Numbered from the stretch's first letter, positions 22,980-43,321 are shown. The stretch: 64,000 bases of DNA from Larimichthys crocea (GCF_000972845.2 NW_020852345.1:288357-352356); one strand, 5' to 3'. The notes: generated by a model not told the origin, from the letters alone. A program made the numbers and translations.

Positions 22980-23192
22980 ATGTGACGCTCAGAACACAAA
23001 CATATGATTATAAGAAAGTACAGGACATTTGGGTCCAGATCTGGTGATTTTACTATGTAACAGTGATGTAAGAATGACGTAAAAATGGGTATAAAAGGTT
23101 GTGAAAAGTAAAAGTAAAGGTTCGTTCGGATTCGCAAGCAGCTGTCTCCGTGTTGTTATTTCATTGCGTTCTGGAAGGTTTTCTCCACAACA
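22980..23192 (+). mobile_element. 3' part of an LTR (solo or truncated)
   Basis: A TATA box (gggtataaaagg near 23085) lies about 100 bases before a CA end (ctccacaaca at 23192), as in an LTR. It abuts and interrupts the minus-strand retroviral RT, which breaks exactly at 23193. The left edge is not defined; flanking CA-rich DNA runs to the N gap. Confidence 0.5.
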
Positions 23193-23896
23193 CTACCTGA
23201 AGTTTGGTCTTGCTTACCTTGAAACCTTTGTTTGCTAAATGTTGTAGGACGGAACGTGTCGCGTTGATACAAGAGGCTGCTGTAGGTGCGGCTACAAGTA
23301 GATCATCTACATATTGTACTAACGTTATATCATCGGGCAAAGGACAGCCACTCAGTGCGTCTTTGAGTACCTGATTAAATAGACCAGAAGAAAGTGCAAA
23401 CCCTTGTGGCAGCCGAGTATACCGCAACTGGTATCCTTTGTAGGTGAATGAAAACAAATCTCTGCATTCTTCTGCTAGGGGAAGACAAAAGAAAGCGTTA
23501 GCCAAATCTATACAGGTAAACCAACTCTGAGAGGGGTCCAGGTTTGCTAAAGCCACATATGGGTTCGGTACCGGTACAGTGGGTGTGGTCAAAATGTTAT
23601 TAATTGCCCTAAGGTCATGTGCCATGCGGTATTTACCTGTCCCTTTCTTCTCCACACTGAGAGGGTTCTAACACACCCTACTCAATTAATCCTTCTATTG
23701 TATCCTGGATCCCTGTCTCGGCCTGTGGTTTGTGGGGATATTGACGTACCCACAATGGTATATCAGTGTTAACTGAGAATGTGATAGGTGCGCAATCTGT
23801 TAGCCCTACATCTGTGGGACCTTGTGCCCACAGATGGTCAGGTAATTTGTCAATCATTTCTGCTGTCAGGTAGTGGGTCTGTCTTCTCCCTACCAT
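23193..23896 (-). pseudogene. retroviral reverse transcriptase, truncated
   Basis: Minus-strand pol with a frame change near 23660. Readable RT motifs include a YRMAHDLRAIN segment, LPQGF and the YVDD active-site box. Translation stops matching the family at about 23193, losing the thumb, connection and RNase H. The preceding piece (23896-23678) covers the N-terminal fingers. Residue spacing fits a gamma/epsilon-like retrovirus pol, but the genus is not resolved. Confidence 0.87.
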
Positions 23897-24257
23897 GGTG
23901 GCCTGTGATGTGGTCGTGTTCCATGACAGCAGAATTAGATGCTATTATCACTATTTTGTACGTTTTACCCAAGGCAGAGTACTGTACCTGTGGTATGTTA
24001 GTGTTCTGCCAATCAGTCTGGGCTAACGCCCTCTTTACCACGCCTCCTAACTCTTTAGCTTGGTGTTGTGGATGCAGCGCTAGAGAGACATGTGGTGCAG
24101 CTTCATCTGACATCATGTACCACTGCAACAGCTCAGGGCTCAGATTTACCCCTGCAGCTACTCCTTCGGGTGCCACATAAATATTTTGAATTTCAATTGT
24201 CCAGCTTTTACCTTCAAGCTGGTCCTGAAATTTGTCTTGATACCAATCTGTCTGCAA
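23850..24257 (-). pseudogene. retroviral gag-pol junction / protease-like region
   Basis: A 135-codon minus-strand open frame lies between gag and RT. It has no protease DTG/DSG triad that I can point to, so assignment rests only on position between capsid and RT. It may be degenerate protease plus linker. Confidence 0.4.
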
Positions 24258-24288
24258 TCTGTCATAAAAGAGGGTAACGTGAGGGGGA

Positions 24289-26081
24289 TCAGGAGGAGAG
24301 ACATATGGCTCGAGCTGGGCGATCCAGGGCTTCCACTCCTGATAAACAAACAGCGGCTACCATCACCTTAGCGTGTGGTTTGTCTTGTTTTTTCTTATCA
24401 TTTACTTTTTGTTTCACCTCAAGTATCTGCATCCTCAACAGCTGTGTCTGTAGATCTTTAATTGTGCCTTGCTCGCCCTCATGTGTGTCTTGTGCTTTAG
24501 ATAAGTGTTGTATAAGATGTTTTTCCCACACATGTGACTCACACCCTAACATGTCCGGATTATTCTTCATAGCAGTTCTCACTGCCTCTGGAACACCTTC
24601 TAAAATAGCCTGTCTGTACCACTCTCTCTGTGCCCCTACCTTTCCTGGATGACAGCCTGTATGTTTTACCCACGTGTCTTTACCTTTATCTAAAAATTCG
24701 CATGGGTTCTGTTTTGGATCCCATTTTAGCTTGGGCATAACTGCTGCATTAGGGAGGGGGTACTTCTCTCTAATCACTCTCCCTACCCGTGTGCTAACCC
24801 GTGTGAACGGCATGCTATCATCTGTAAGTTGGATTTGGGCCTGTTGTTCAATCTCGTGTACGTCTGCCCCTGTCAAGCATCTAGCTATCACTGCTCTGAA
24901 ATCTCCTAGATCTAACCTGTGACCTGCTGTGAGACTGTCCAACTGGCTTAGCCATAAACCTCCACCTTCTGCTACTGGAGGTAATTTATCCACTAGTGCC
25001 TGTACGTCACCGATTCCAAAGGGGCGATATTTATAATGGTTTCCTGTACCCCTTAAGGGGTATTGTGGGGCTGTGTAGGGTTTCTGTGGGATCAGGTTAT
25101 CATGGTGGGTTTTACCTGTGCCTGATCAAGCCCCTAACGGTCCTGTTCCTCTTCTTCCCCTGACTGTTCTGATCCTTCTGCCTCCCCCCTCCTTTCATGA
25201 ACCTGTGACGTCTGCCTTTTTCCCTATTTTCGGCCCATCCTCCCACTTCCCAGCTGCCCTAAGTACACCTTCGCCTGTTCTAGGTCTGCTTTGGTATATG
25301 CGGGGGTACTTTGGGCCTTTCGGGCCGCCTCTATTTGCTTCCTCTCGTCTTCTTCTCTAGCCTCCCTCTCTACCTGCCGTATTAGTTTGGCCATTAGCTC
25401 CTGTTCCTGCATTTCCTCGTCTATTTGTGTGTGTGCTCTAATTGTTCTTCTCGTGTTCTGCGTTGTGCAAAGGGATCGTCTTTCTCAGTCTGGCTTCCGA
25501 GGTGTACATTCTATAGGTCTATATTTAGTTGATGTGGTGTCAGCGTCACTTTCTTGTCCAGTCCAGTCTGAGTCTGGGTCATCGTCAATGTGTAGCTTAC
25601 CCTCTGTAAGCTGTATAGTGGGATAAATACCCACCGTAGGCGGTGCACTAGGAGAGGCGTATGGAGGTGGAGATGTAGGTTGCGAGTCTGATCTTACCTT
25701 ATGTTGGCGTGATGGCTTCCCTCCGTCCTTATTCAAATGTTCAACACTTTGCCACCAGACTGCCAGCTCAGACCATCCCCGTCGATCTTGATCTAGATCT
25801 GATCTTTCCCTTCCTTTCTCCACTTGCCTTTCTGCAGTCTACCTGCCTTCTTTTCCTTCTCTTGTGCCTCATCTCTCCTGACTGCACATTCCATCTCTTT
25901 CTGCCATAACCAGGCTCCTAAGGAGCCTGTATCGGACAACTTTTTGCCCTTATTTTACTAGCTGTTCTAGCTGTTCCTTCACACTCTTTAACCTAGCCTC
26001 CTTATCCTTTCTCTCTATAACTCTGGCCGCAGCCTTTATTACATTAGCGATTTGTTCTTCAAATGGCTTCCAGGTCCCCAT
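24289..26081 (-). pseudogene. retroviral gag, broken
   Basis: The likely start is at 26081, where the protein begins MGTWKPF. The glycine at position 2 fits N-myristoylation of matrix. A stop near 25950 ends the first 43 codons. The reading continues in other frames: 25823-25485 has a PPPY late-domain-type motif (about 25660), 25412-25224 is a charged coiled-coil-like stretch, and 24993-24289 is a capsid-like segment (EKYPLPNAAVMPKLKWDPKQ). At least two stops or frame changes exist. Confidence 0.75.
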
Positions 26082-26847
26082 CCGCCATCATCTTTATCAA
26101 ATTCACCTTTCATTCTACACTATCCTATTAATCCTAGCTAAACTTTGAAGCCAACTGGTTTGTATGGAATAGCCCCAAACAACCAGTCCTATTCAGTGGT
26201 AGAGTCAGAGCAGCCAGTCAGTTTATATGGCATACACCAGAACAACTGACCTTTGTGACAAAAATGACCACTTCTGTTCACACCGCAAAGGTTTCCGTGG
26301 CCTAGACAGATTACGTTCACACCGCAAAGGTTTCCTCTGTCTGTTTTTTTTTTTGTCAAGACACTGCTCTATATGACTCTTACTGAAGACACTTCAAAGT
26401 TATGTTTTACACACTTAATTTCCCTCACAAAACACAAACAGACAGTTAAACATCAAGGATACAGCAACATTTGCAATTTAACACAACATTTAACACTTGA
26501 ACTCCCCGGGCCTCAAACCCAGCCGCCAACCCAGGGCACCGTCCTCGCATCCAATGACAGCTTTGTCCGCCACGACCAAGGCAGTCTGTTATTTATCTTT
26601 TTTGCCAATTGAGGTATTTCACATTTCTTTTCACTCAAAACTTTATTTCTGGCCGTTTACCAAACTTTGCAACGATCTCACGCGTTAAGTTTAGAGACTT
26701 CACACTCACAGATCCAGGACACTTAATTTAGTATTTTCAATCTGCAGAATTCGAGTTAAACAGGCTTCTGCTTACCTTATTTTAGACCTGGTCTGTGTCC
26801 TGTGTCGCTCGTGTGTTGTCCTTTAAGCCAAAACCAGCTCTTCCTGC

Positions 26848-26865
26848 ATCCCGGACGAGCCCCCA
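26848..26865 (-). other. primer-binding site, tRNA-Pro type
   Basis: The minus strand reads TGGGGGCTCGTCCGGGAT, the standard complement of the tRNA-Pro 3' end, four bases after the LTR end CAACA. Confidence 0.9.
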
Positions 26866-26869
26866 AAAC

Positions 26870-27255
26870 TGTTGAGGCGATCTCAATTCACCTCCCCGAA
26901 TTGGTTGATGCAAGATGAGCACTCAGAAGACGTGGATTCGTTCAAAGTATTTATTCAGGTTGTAACAACAGCTGTTGGAGATCCTACCACAGAAAATGCA
27001 TCTGTTACACCACTGAGCCAAGTAAGATCGGAAGAGTCCTTCCTGCTTCAGTCTTCTTATACTGTTCTACACCGGTCCACTGACGTCACTCCTTGTCTTC
27101 CTGTTCTATACATAGCTGCCCTATATGGTTATATTTTAGCTGCTCAAAATAGGGTGTTTTCCTTCTAAGGGTGCAACCCATTTGCATTGTCTGTGCAAAC
27201 CTTTTTGAGACATTCCTGAAATAGCCACCTGAAATAGCCACCTGAAATAGGAGTC
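26870..27255 (-). mobile_element. 5' LTR of the minus-strand retrovirus
   Basis: The LTR ends CAACA next to the primer site. A minus-strand AATAAA lies near 26950 and a TATA-like element (gtataagaag) near 27057. Near the outer edge (27216-27252) cctgaaatagcca is repeated three times, resembling U3 enhancer repeats. The outer boundary is approximate because no partner LTR is present. Confidence 0.65.
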
Positions 27256-27449
27256 AGCAGCAGCAGGGCCGGTCTTAGCTATGGGCAATGTGGGCGGCCG
27301 CCCAGGGCGCAGTCTTCGTGGGGGGCGCGCGGGCGCCCCGGTAGCGGGGTGTCCTCAGCATCCTCTCCCAGCCGGCCAATCAGCTGTGTCCAATTGTCCT
27401 GGCCCGGGCATTTAAACTGCAGCCACCTGAGCATCGCGCGGCTTTGTGT

Positions 27450-27883
27450 GTGTGTGTGTTGTTCAGAAAGCTCGCCTCGTGTTTTCAGAAGGTTGGTGTT
27501 GGAATTTCTGGGATTGGGCAGGGTTTAGTTTTGATTTAAATACTGATTACTCATGAAGAGATTTTTTGTTAGATTCATTAGATTTAGGGGTGCTGTTTTC
27601 GATGTTTTTTGGTTATTGATAAAAGTAGATTAAATAGTGAGGTTTTTGTTTCTGGTTTTGTTCACAGTGACTTAGTATAGAATAGGCTCTGTTAGAGTTC
27701 TCTTTGTGTTATATTTATTTGTTCTTTTAAACAGCACTCGTGTGCCCTTTTTGTTCCATTTTCCCTCACCACCTTTTGTTAGATTAAAAAAATAAACGGA
27801 TGAACCTGAAAAAAGTGTCCTTTTTCTTTTTATTTCTTATCCCTTTCTATGTTACGGCTCACCTAACGAGCCGGGTCGTAACA
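27450..27883 (+). mobile_element. LTR of Ty3/gypsy (Gmr1-like) element, left edge uncertain
   Basis: The right edge ends in ...gtaaca at 27883, four bases before a primer site. AATAAA occurs at about 27788. The left edge cannot be fixed without the second LTR; GC-rich sequence at 27280-27420 may be part of U3 or of another repeat. Confidence 0.5.
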
Positions 27884-27887
27884 TAAA

Positions 27888-27905
27888 TGGGGGCTCATCC
27901 GGGAT
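27888..27905 (+). other. primer-binding site, tRNA-Pro type
   Basis: TGGGGGCTCATCCGGGAT differs at one base from the tRNA-Pro primer complement found on the opposite strand at 26848-26865. Confidence 0.88.
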
Positions 27906-28001
27906 AAGGAATAATTGTAAATTGATACTGAAACAGGTTTGTTATTGTTTAATTAATTGTGAGCTGTCTTCTTCAGTGAGTGCTGCTGGCTGCTGAGCAC
28001 C

Positions 28002-28904
28002 ATGGCAGGGAAATTTAGTTTGGAGGAATTTATAGTGCATCCTACGGTCGAACAAATACATGGTTGTAGGAAAGATGAGTTAGCGGAGATAGCTGCCCAC
28101 TTCAATATTCCCATTACCAAAGCCATGTTAATAAAAGAAATTAAAGAGCGACTGATGAGTGGATTGGTGGAACAGGGAGTGATTGCTTTGACTGAGCAGG
28201 TGAGGTCTGTGTCTCATCCCAGTTCCTCTGCAGAAGCAGAGAGTGAACCCCGTACTGGAACTCCCTCCGATGCTGAGCAAGTCTATCAGGCAGGTGAGCG
28301 GGGGAAGACACCGTTCACACTGCCTAGGTATGATAATATAGCATTTGACATCAGTAAGCATGTGGCTTTGGTACCTGTATTTCGGGATAGTGAAGTGGAC
28401 TCCTATTTCAATGTATTCGAGAGGATAGCAGCTGCGTTGCAATGGACACCTGAAGTATGGACACTCCTACTTCAGTGCAAAATGCATGGGAAAGCTCAAG
28501 ATGCTATAGCTGCACTCCCCGTTGAAGATAGTTTAGACTATGAAACTGTCAAGGCGTATGAACTTGTGCCTGAAGCGTACCGGCAGAAGTTTAGGAATCA
28601 CAAAAAAACTCCTGCTCAGACTTATGTTGAGTTTGCCCGAGAGAAGGGGACTCTATTTGATAAATGGTGTGCCACCTGTAAAGTCAATGTTTTTAATGCA
28701 TTGAGAGAGATGGTTCTATTAGAAGACTTTAAGAAGTGTTTATCTGAGCGCATCGTGGTATATTTGAATGAGCAAAAAGTGAGTATAATGTCTGCTGCTG
28801 CTGTGTTGGCCGACGAATATGTCTTGACCCATAAATCTGTTTTTTCTCCTGTCTCTGCTGTCTCACATCCCTCCTCTCGCGAGCTGTACATCGCGTACAT
28901 ATAG
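28002..28904 (+). CDS. Ty3/gypsy Gag with SCAN-like capsid, truncated
   Basis: A 300-codon open frame starting MAGKFSLEEF, 97 bases after the primer site. Residues ~10-50 (CRKDELAEIAAHFNIPITKA) resemble a SAP-like helix pair common in fish Gag. Residues ~185-285 carry LVPEAYRQKFR, QTYVEFAREKGTLFDKWC and VVYLNEQKVSIMSAAAVLAD, closely resembling the SCAN domain, which is known to derive from the capsid of Gmr1-like Ty3/gypsy elements. The frame ends in unrelated sequence after HPSSRELYIAYI with no CCHC knuckle, so the nucleocapsid and pol are missing. No internal stop is seen. Confidence 0.82.
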   Translation: MAGKFSLEEFIVHPTVEQIHGCRKDELAEIAAHFNIPITKAMLIKEIKERLMSGLVEQGVIALTEQVRSVSHPSSSAEAESEPRTGTPSDAEQVYQAGERGKTPFTLPRYDNIAFDISKHVALVPVFRDSEVDSYFNVFERIAAALQWTPEVWTLLLQCKMHGKAQDAIAALPVEDSLDYETVKAYELVPEAYRQKFRNHKKTPAQTYVEFAREKGTLFDKWCATCKVNVFNALREMVLLEDFKKCLSERIVVYLNEQKVSIMSAAAVLADEYVLTHKSVFSPVSAVSHPSSRELYIAYI

Positions 28905-28947
28905 ACAGTAAAGTGATAAGCTTCTTCTTCTTAGCGCATCAGCGCCC

Positions 28948-29065
28948 CAAATTTCTGCGGGAATTTTCTAGCACTGAATTTGCTGAGCAGTGTCAGTAAT
29001 AATGTATGGGGGCGACGGGGCCAGAGTCAGGCACACTCAAAATTTCTTTAGAACTTTTTCTAGTT
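28948..29065. repeat. dispersed repeat, copy 2 of 2
   Basis: Shares aatttctgcgggaattttc, cactgaatttgctgagca, taatgtatggg and agagtcaggcaca with 9795-9905. It begins just where the gypsy Gag stops. Confidence 0.65.
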
Positions 29066-29812
29066 CACAATAAAAATTCACCAAAATTATGAAAAAGTGT
29101 ATTTTTCTAAAACCTGTAGTATGACCACGAGGAGACTGATGATATGTGGAGTGATTTTGGGGTCATAATACTGTATAACAGTGGAGTTATTGATTTTTGT
29201 TTGCAGCCTCTCTCTTGGAGCTGAAATTTGCAGACGCTCCCTACACACTCATCAGGCCGTTGGCTGCTCGTAGAGATCAATGTTATGCGTATGTATAGCT
29301 CAGTTGACACAAACTAAGTTTTTGTTTGTCCGCAGGTTTGAGCAACATGTAGATATGTGACGTGGTTACTCTTCTTCTCCTCTGAAAAAACAGCACTTGT
29401 TCTCAAATGTCGATTTATCAGACAGGCTACCTGTTTCGGAATTTAGCAGGCTAAAAGTTTTAATTCCAATGATTTACCATTGAAATACATCAACATTCAA
29501 CATGTTTGTTACTATAGCAAATCACAGACTTAATGCAACAATGCCAAGCATTTAAATTAAACAATGCTACATAAACAATTTAAAGTCTGTAATGAACATC
29601 TTAAAATAAACTTTTGCTCTGTTGGAAAATAAAACAACTGTATTTCACCTTTGTACTTCCTGGGATGCTTTCATGAAATCATTTTCTTGGTGGTGCCCCC
29701 TCTACTTATATCTACTTCAGATTTTGATTTCCTGAGAAGAATCAGTGCAATACACCTTGTTCAAAGCATTACGTAATGTGCTTACTCTACAAGATTTCCT
29801 TTCCTTTTCCTT
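29066..29812. other. intergenic, nothing recognised
   Basis: AT-rich sequence between the gypsy relic and the HHIPL1 3' end. I looked here for SETD3 5' exons and saw none. Confidence 0.4.
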
Positions 29813-29818
29813 TTTATT
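29813..29818 (-). terminator. candidate HHIPL1 polyadenylation signal
   Basis: AATAAA on the minus strand about 200 bases past the HHIPL1 stop codon. This is a motif match only. Confidence 0.45.
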
Positions 29819-30018
29819 TGACAAAATACAGCAATTTCAGATCAGATTTATGTCACTTAAGATTTATGCTGCTGGAAATTTGATGGCTCATCGCTATGTG
29901 TTGGTATTCTTGATCAAGGGAAGGAGAACATTCTTCCCCAAGAGCTTATTGAAAAGACAGACATTTAGCGTAGATTCAATTAATTATAATCTGCTCTGAT
30001 TTTATAGTAATCAAACAT

Positions 30019-39194
<9,176 letters not shown>

Positions 39195-40000
39195 TATGGC
39201 GTGCGTCGGTGATCATGAAGACAAAGTTGCAGAAGTAGCTTCCTGTCTGCACTTTGCTCTGAGTCCAGTCATCCGCTTTATGTCACCCTCTGACGTGCTG
39301 ACCGGCTGTTTCCTACGTCAACCTGTCTGTCTGCTGTCAGGCTGCAGCGGACGATCGCCCCCCCTCCAAAAGATCATGATGCTGTCCAGTAGATGGCGGC
39401 CTTACACAATCTAATCATCTCTCTCCTAACAGTGTGATGAGGTGGTGAGGTCCTTGGGCGGAGGAGGTGGTGGAGGTGGGGTAAAGGTCGAGGTAGTGGT
39501 TCAGAGGGTTGATCTGAAGTTGGTGGGGGGAAAGGAAGAGAAAAGAATAATGCATGTTATTGAGCTGGAACACAGATGGTGTCCTTGACTTGACTGCTAG
39601 TTAACAAGAAAGACTTTAGACTGGTGCAGTTTAATTAGCAGGACTGGACTGTCATGAGAAATTCCATTTGTTAGATTGTCATGGCAAATAGTTTGAAAGT
39701 GCTCTTGTGTTTAAAAGAAAGGCTTCACGTGGCAAAACTACAAAATCAGCCTCGACCATGAATATGCACTGGGAAATTTTGGTCAAACATGTGAGAATCT
39801 TCTATGAGGAAGGACAAAAAACTATGATACAGGGAGGAGACAAGGTCAGTTCTAGTGGACCAGGGAATCAATGTAATCCCACAACCAGAATCCCTGATGG
39901 CGAGGATTGGGTGTGGACATGGCAGCTAGTGTGGGGAGTAAACAACTTGGACCAGCGGAATAACAGGTTTCAGGACAAGCTGTAAGCTTTCAGACGTGAA
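39195..40000. other. HHIPL1 5' flank / intergenic
   Basis: Sequence upstream of the HHIPL1 start, presumably with its promoter and 5' UTR. No TATA box could be assigned. G-rich stretches occur near 39430-39540. Confidence 0.35.
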
Positions 40001-40319
40001 CAAATGAAAATACAAATTGACTTCAAACCAAAGAAGACTGTCTGAAAGGAGAAATGGTGATTGCCGAACAGATCGGCTTAAAACTTAATATATAAAAATA
40101 TGTTAATAGACGAAACGAGTTAAACAACATGGTCAAGTCATAAATGAGGGGAATTTTTTCACAGAGGAGGGTCCCCTGATCCATTTAGGAAAGTTAGTGA
40201 GTTGTTGCGTCAAAAAGAGTTAAAAGGTTCTATGTTCACTCATTATTCTAGTTCAGATTTTTCTTGTGTTCATTTGTTGAGAGGGATTGTTACTATTTGT
40301 CTAGAAGTGATTCTTTTCC

Positions 40320-40929
40320 TTTAGTTAGAACAAAATGCAAGGTGGACCAGTGAGAATAATTTTATTCAATGTCAGTAGGATTTTGAGTCATATTGAGAGA
40401 AGCAAGATTATGTCAAAACTGAAAGAAGAGAAAGCACAAATAGCTTTCCTTTAAGAAACACAAAACAATGATTTTAGACATTTTTTTTTCTTCTTCACAT
40501 GAATCAGGCCACAAGAGAGGAGTTCTTACTCTTATATTAAACACACTTAATAATGAACATAGTTCATAAAAAGTAAAGATAAGGTGAAAAATGTATTAAG
40601 ATTACAGGGAAGATAGAAGGTGATGAAATAACTATTGAATGTTTGAATGAATGCTCCACCAGGGAGTGAATGATTATTTTATAGACACATCTTTGATTTA
40701 ATTTGTGGGGGGAGGATTTTAACATCAGACTTAACACGATGAGAGTTGTCTATCTAGGCCTCTGGCCAGAAAAGTACATTTATTAATGGGAGAGTTGGGC
40801 ATCATAGATGTGTGGAGGGAACTGTATCCTACCAGTAGAGACTACACGCACTTTTCTTCCCCACATTCAGTCTACAGAAGGATACATTACTTTTTATATT
40901 CAACAGAGACAGGTTTAAGATAAAGGATT

Positions 40930-40977
<48 letters not shown>

Positions 40978-41395
40978 GCTATCTTAATTAAATTAGGCTG
41001 GCTCAGATAAAAAATTAACAGTGATCTTTCAGACTTTTCAGATTTTGAAGAGAGGTACCAGACGGGGTTTGCCCAATTTTCCCCACTCTTTGCCTTATTT
41101 ATTGAACCCATAGGTGAATTGATTAGACGAATGAAGCTGTCAAAGGCATTAGTTCAGGGATTGAACAGAAGGTAGCGTTTACAGATGACGTCCTGACTCT
41201 ATTTTGGAGGACCCAGAAGACTCATTTGTGGAATTGATGACACTGCTGGCTGATTTGGCAAACCATAAGCTCAACAGATCAAAAACAAAGTCATGACTTT
41301 AAACTTTAATAACCCCAAAGAGCCTGCAGGACAAACATATTCTCTGTGGAAGCAGAAGTCTAAACAAAAGATCTCTTACAACTAATACAGGCAAA
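40320..41395 (+). mobile_element. L1/Tx1-like LINE fragment
   Basis: Plus-strand reading with stops: LKEEKAQIAFL-ETQ (endonuclease start), GGDFNI near 40720, then WRELYPTSRDYTHFSSPHSV (endonuclease end) near 40815-40880. After an ATT microsatellite (40930-40977) comes an RT-like LFIEPIGELIRR near 41095. The interior is heavily deleted. Confidence 0.65.
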
Positions 41396-41406
41396 TTATG
41401 GGTAAT

Positions 41407-41485
<79 letters not shown>

Positions 41486-41505
41486 TATATATAGATATAT
41501 ATAGA
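41407..41505. repeat. (TA)n microsatellite
   Basis: AT dinucleotide tract of about 100 bases with minor interruptions. Confidence 0.95.
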
Positions 41506-41514
41506 ACTTTTAAA

Positions 41515-42064
41515 TCAAATCAAATCAAATTTTATTTGTATAGCCCAAAGTCACAAAGTACATTTGCCTCAGAGGGCTTTACAATCTGTACAGGGAATGA
41601 CCCCCTCTGTCCTTAGACCCTCGGTTCGAGTGAGGAAAAACTTGCCCACAAAAAGGTGGAAGAAACCTCAGGAAGAGCCACAAAGGAGGGATCCCTCTCC
41701 CAGGACGGACAGACGTGCAATAGATGTCACGTGTATGGAACAAATCAACAAAGATATATTGTACAATTACAATGAATGATAAAATGACAATGAATTACAA
41801 TGACTGATAAAATGATTACAGTAGCAGTGGAACCTGTGATAGAGATAGAGAGACACAAATGCACAGCGGCAGCAAATCATAAACTAACTATAAACTGTAA
41901 TGGAGATATGGTAGCAATAATGACAGTAATAATATATGTAGTGGACGTCATCAGGACCACAGCAGCAGCCACGATCCATGAGAACCTGCTGGACGACAGA
42001 GCACAGAAACTCCAGGGAAGAAGTTTAGTTAGTAACATGCATTAACATGCATTAATGAGACATG

Positions 42065-42128
<64 letters not shown>

Positions 42129-43321
42129 CAGTAAAAGGAGATGTGACTGCATCTTCAACCAATACCATGCCTGACTAGGCATAACCTTGAAAGAGACAGA
42201 GACAGACTATAGCAGCATAACTAAGGGATGACCTGAGCCAGCCCTAACTATAAGCTCTATCAAAAAGGAAAGCCTTAAGTCTACTCTTAAAAGTGTTGAC
42301 CATGTCTGCCTCCCGAACCCAGAATGGTAGTTTGTTCCACAGAAGAGGAACTTGATAGCTAAAAGCTCTGGCTCCCAATCTACTTTTGAAAACTATAGGA
42401 ACCACAAGGAAAACACAGCATCCTGAGAGCGCAGTGTTCTAGAGGGGTAGTAAGGTACTATTGTCACGTGGTGAGGTCAAGCTGGGTTTTTGTCTTGTCT
42501 TGTCATTTCCTGTTTTATTTTGAAAGATAACTCTCCTCTCGTTTCAGGTCACTTGCCCTTCCTCATGTGTCACCGGTCTGATTGTCTTCCCTGCCGTGAT
42601 TGTTTTTGATTGATGATTCTTGTGCCAGAGTGTTTCGTTCATTTTGTTCACCCCAGCCGGTCGTTCCCACAGTCCTTGATCTTCTCTGCTTCCCCACGTA
42701 ACGTGTGCTTGTTGTTTTTGCCTCCACGTGAGTGATTTTTTGTTGTAAATTTCATAGTATATGGTTATTGTTTTCTGTTCAGTTTTATAGCGGATTTAGC
42801 TTTTGTCCTCCCTTTGTGGAGTGATTTTCTGTTACCTTTTTCCTCTTTGCTTTTTATGTTTTTTCCCTCTTTGGAGTGGTTTTGTTTTGTAGAGTATATT
42901 CTTGAATAGTATCTTTATTTTGACTCTAGTGTAATTTTCATAGTCTATTCTTTGAGTCACTCAGTGTTGGAGTATTCCTAATAAAGTTCCACCCAGTTGG
43001 TGAACTCTCTGCATCTGAGTCCTCCTTTGAGTCCAGGCCTGACAACTATGAGCTCTTTTAGATATGATGGTGCCTGACCATGAAGAGCTTTGTATGTAAG
43101 GAGAAGAATTTTAAATTCTATTCTAGATTTAACAGGTAGCCAGTGCAAAGAAGCCAAAATTGGAGAGATGTGATCTCTGATCTTGGTTCCTGTCAGAACA
43201 CGTGCAGCAGCATTCTGAATTAACTGCAAAGTCCTAAGAGACTTATTGGAGCAGCCTGATAACAAAGAGTTACAATAGTCCAGCCTAGAAGTAACAAATG
43301 TGTGGACTACACGCAGAAACT
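41515..43321 (-). mobile_element. L2-like LINE 3' fragment, copy A, interrupted by a solo LTR
   Basis: The 3' tail lies at the left, with repeats of AAATC (aaatcaaatcaaatcaaatt) and the 3' UTR phrase tatagcccaaagtcacaaag. Minus-strand coding near 43330-43050 reads FVTSRLDYCNSLLSGCSNKS and GTKIRDHISPILASLHWLPV, the C-terminal RT region. A GA microsatellite (42068-42124) is embedded. A 583-bp solo LTR splits the copy at 42462-43044. Copy D at 57388 shows the uninterrupted version. Confidence 0.82.
42457..43049. mobile_element. solo LTR with 5-bp target-site duplication
   Basis: The LTR (42462-43044) begins TGTCACG, ends CCTGACA and is flanked by ACTAT on both sides (42457-42461, 43045-43049). 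The undisturbed L2-like copy at 58250-58270 reads ggtactatgagctc, which proves the empty site. AATAAA is present near 42980. No internal retroelement genes remain. Confidence 0.93.

Larger units (their letters stand above)
23193..27255 (-). mobile_element. endogenous retrovirus, minus strand, 3' half missing
   Basis: Order on the minus strand: LTR (27255-26870), tRNA-Pro-type primer site, leader, gag, pro-like region and the first part of RT. It stops where an LTR fragment intrudes at 23192. RNase H, integrase, env and a 3' LTR are not present here. Gag and pol carry stops and frame changes, so the copy is dead. Confidence 0.85.

Noticed and set aside
29340..29990. Possible SETD3 5' exons before the HHIPL1 3' end
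   Set aside because: Read on the minus strand, no frame matches the SETD3 N-terminus and no suitable splice pairs enclose one.
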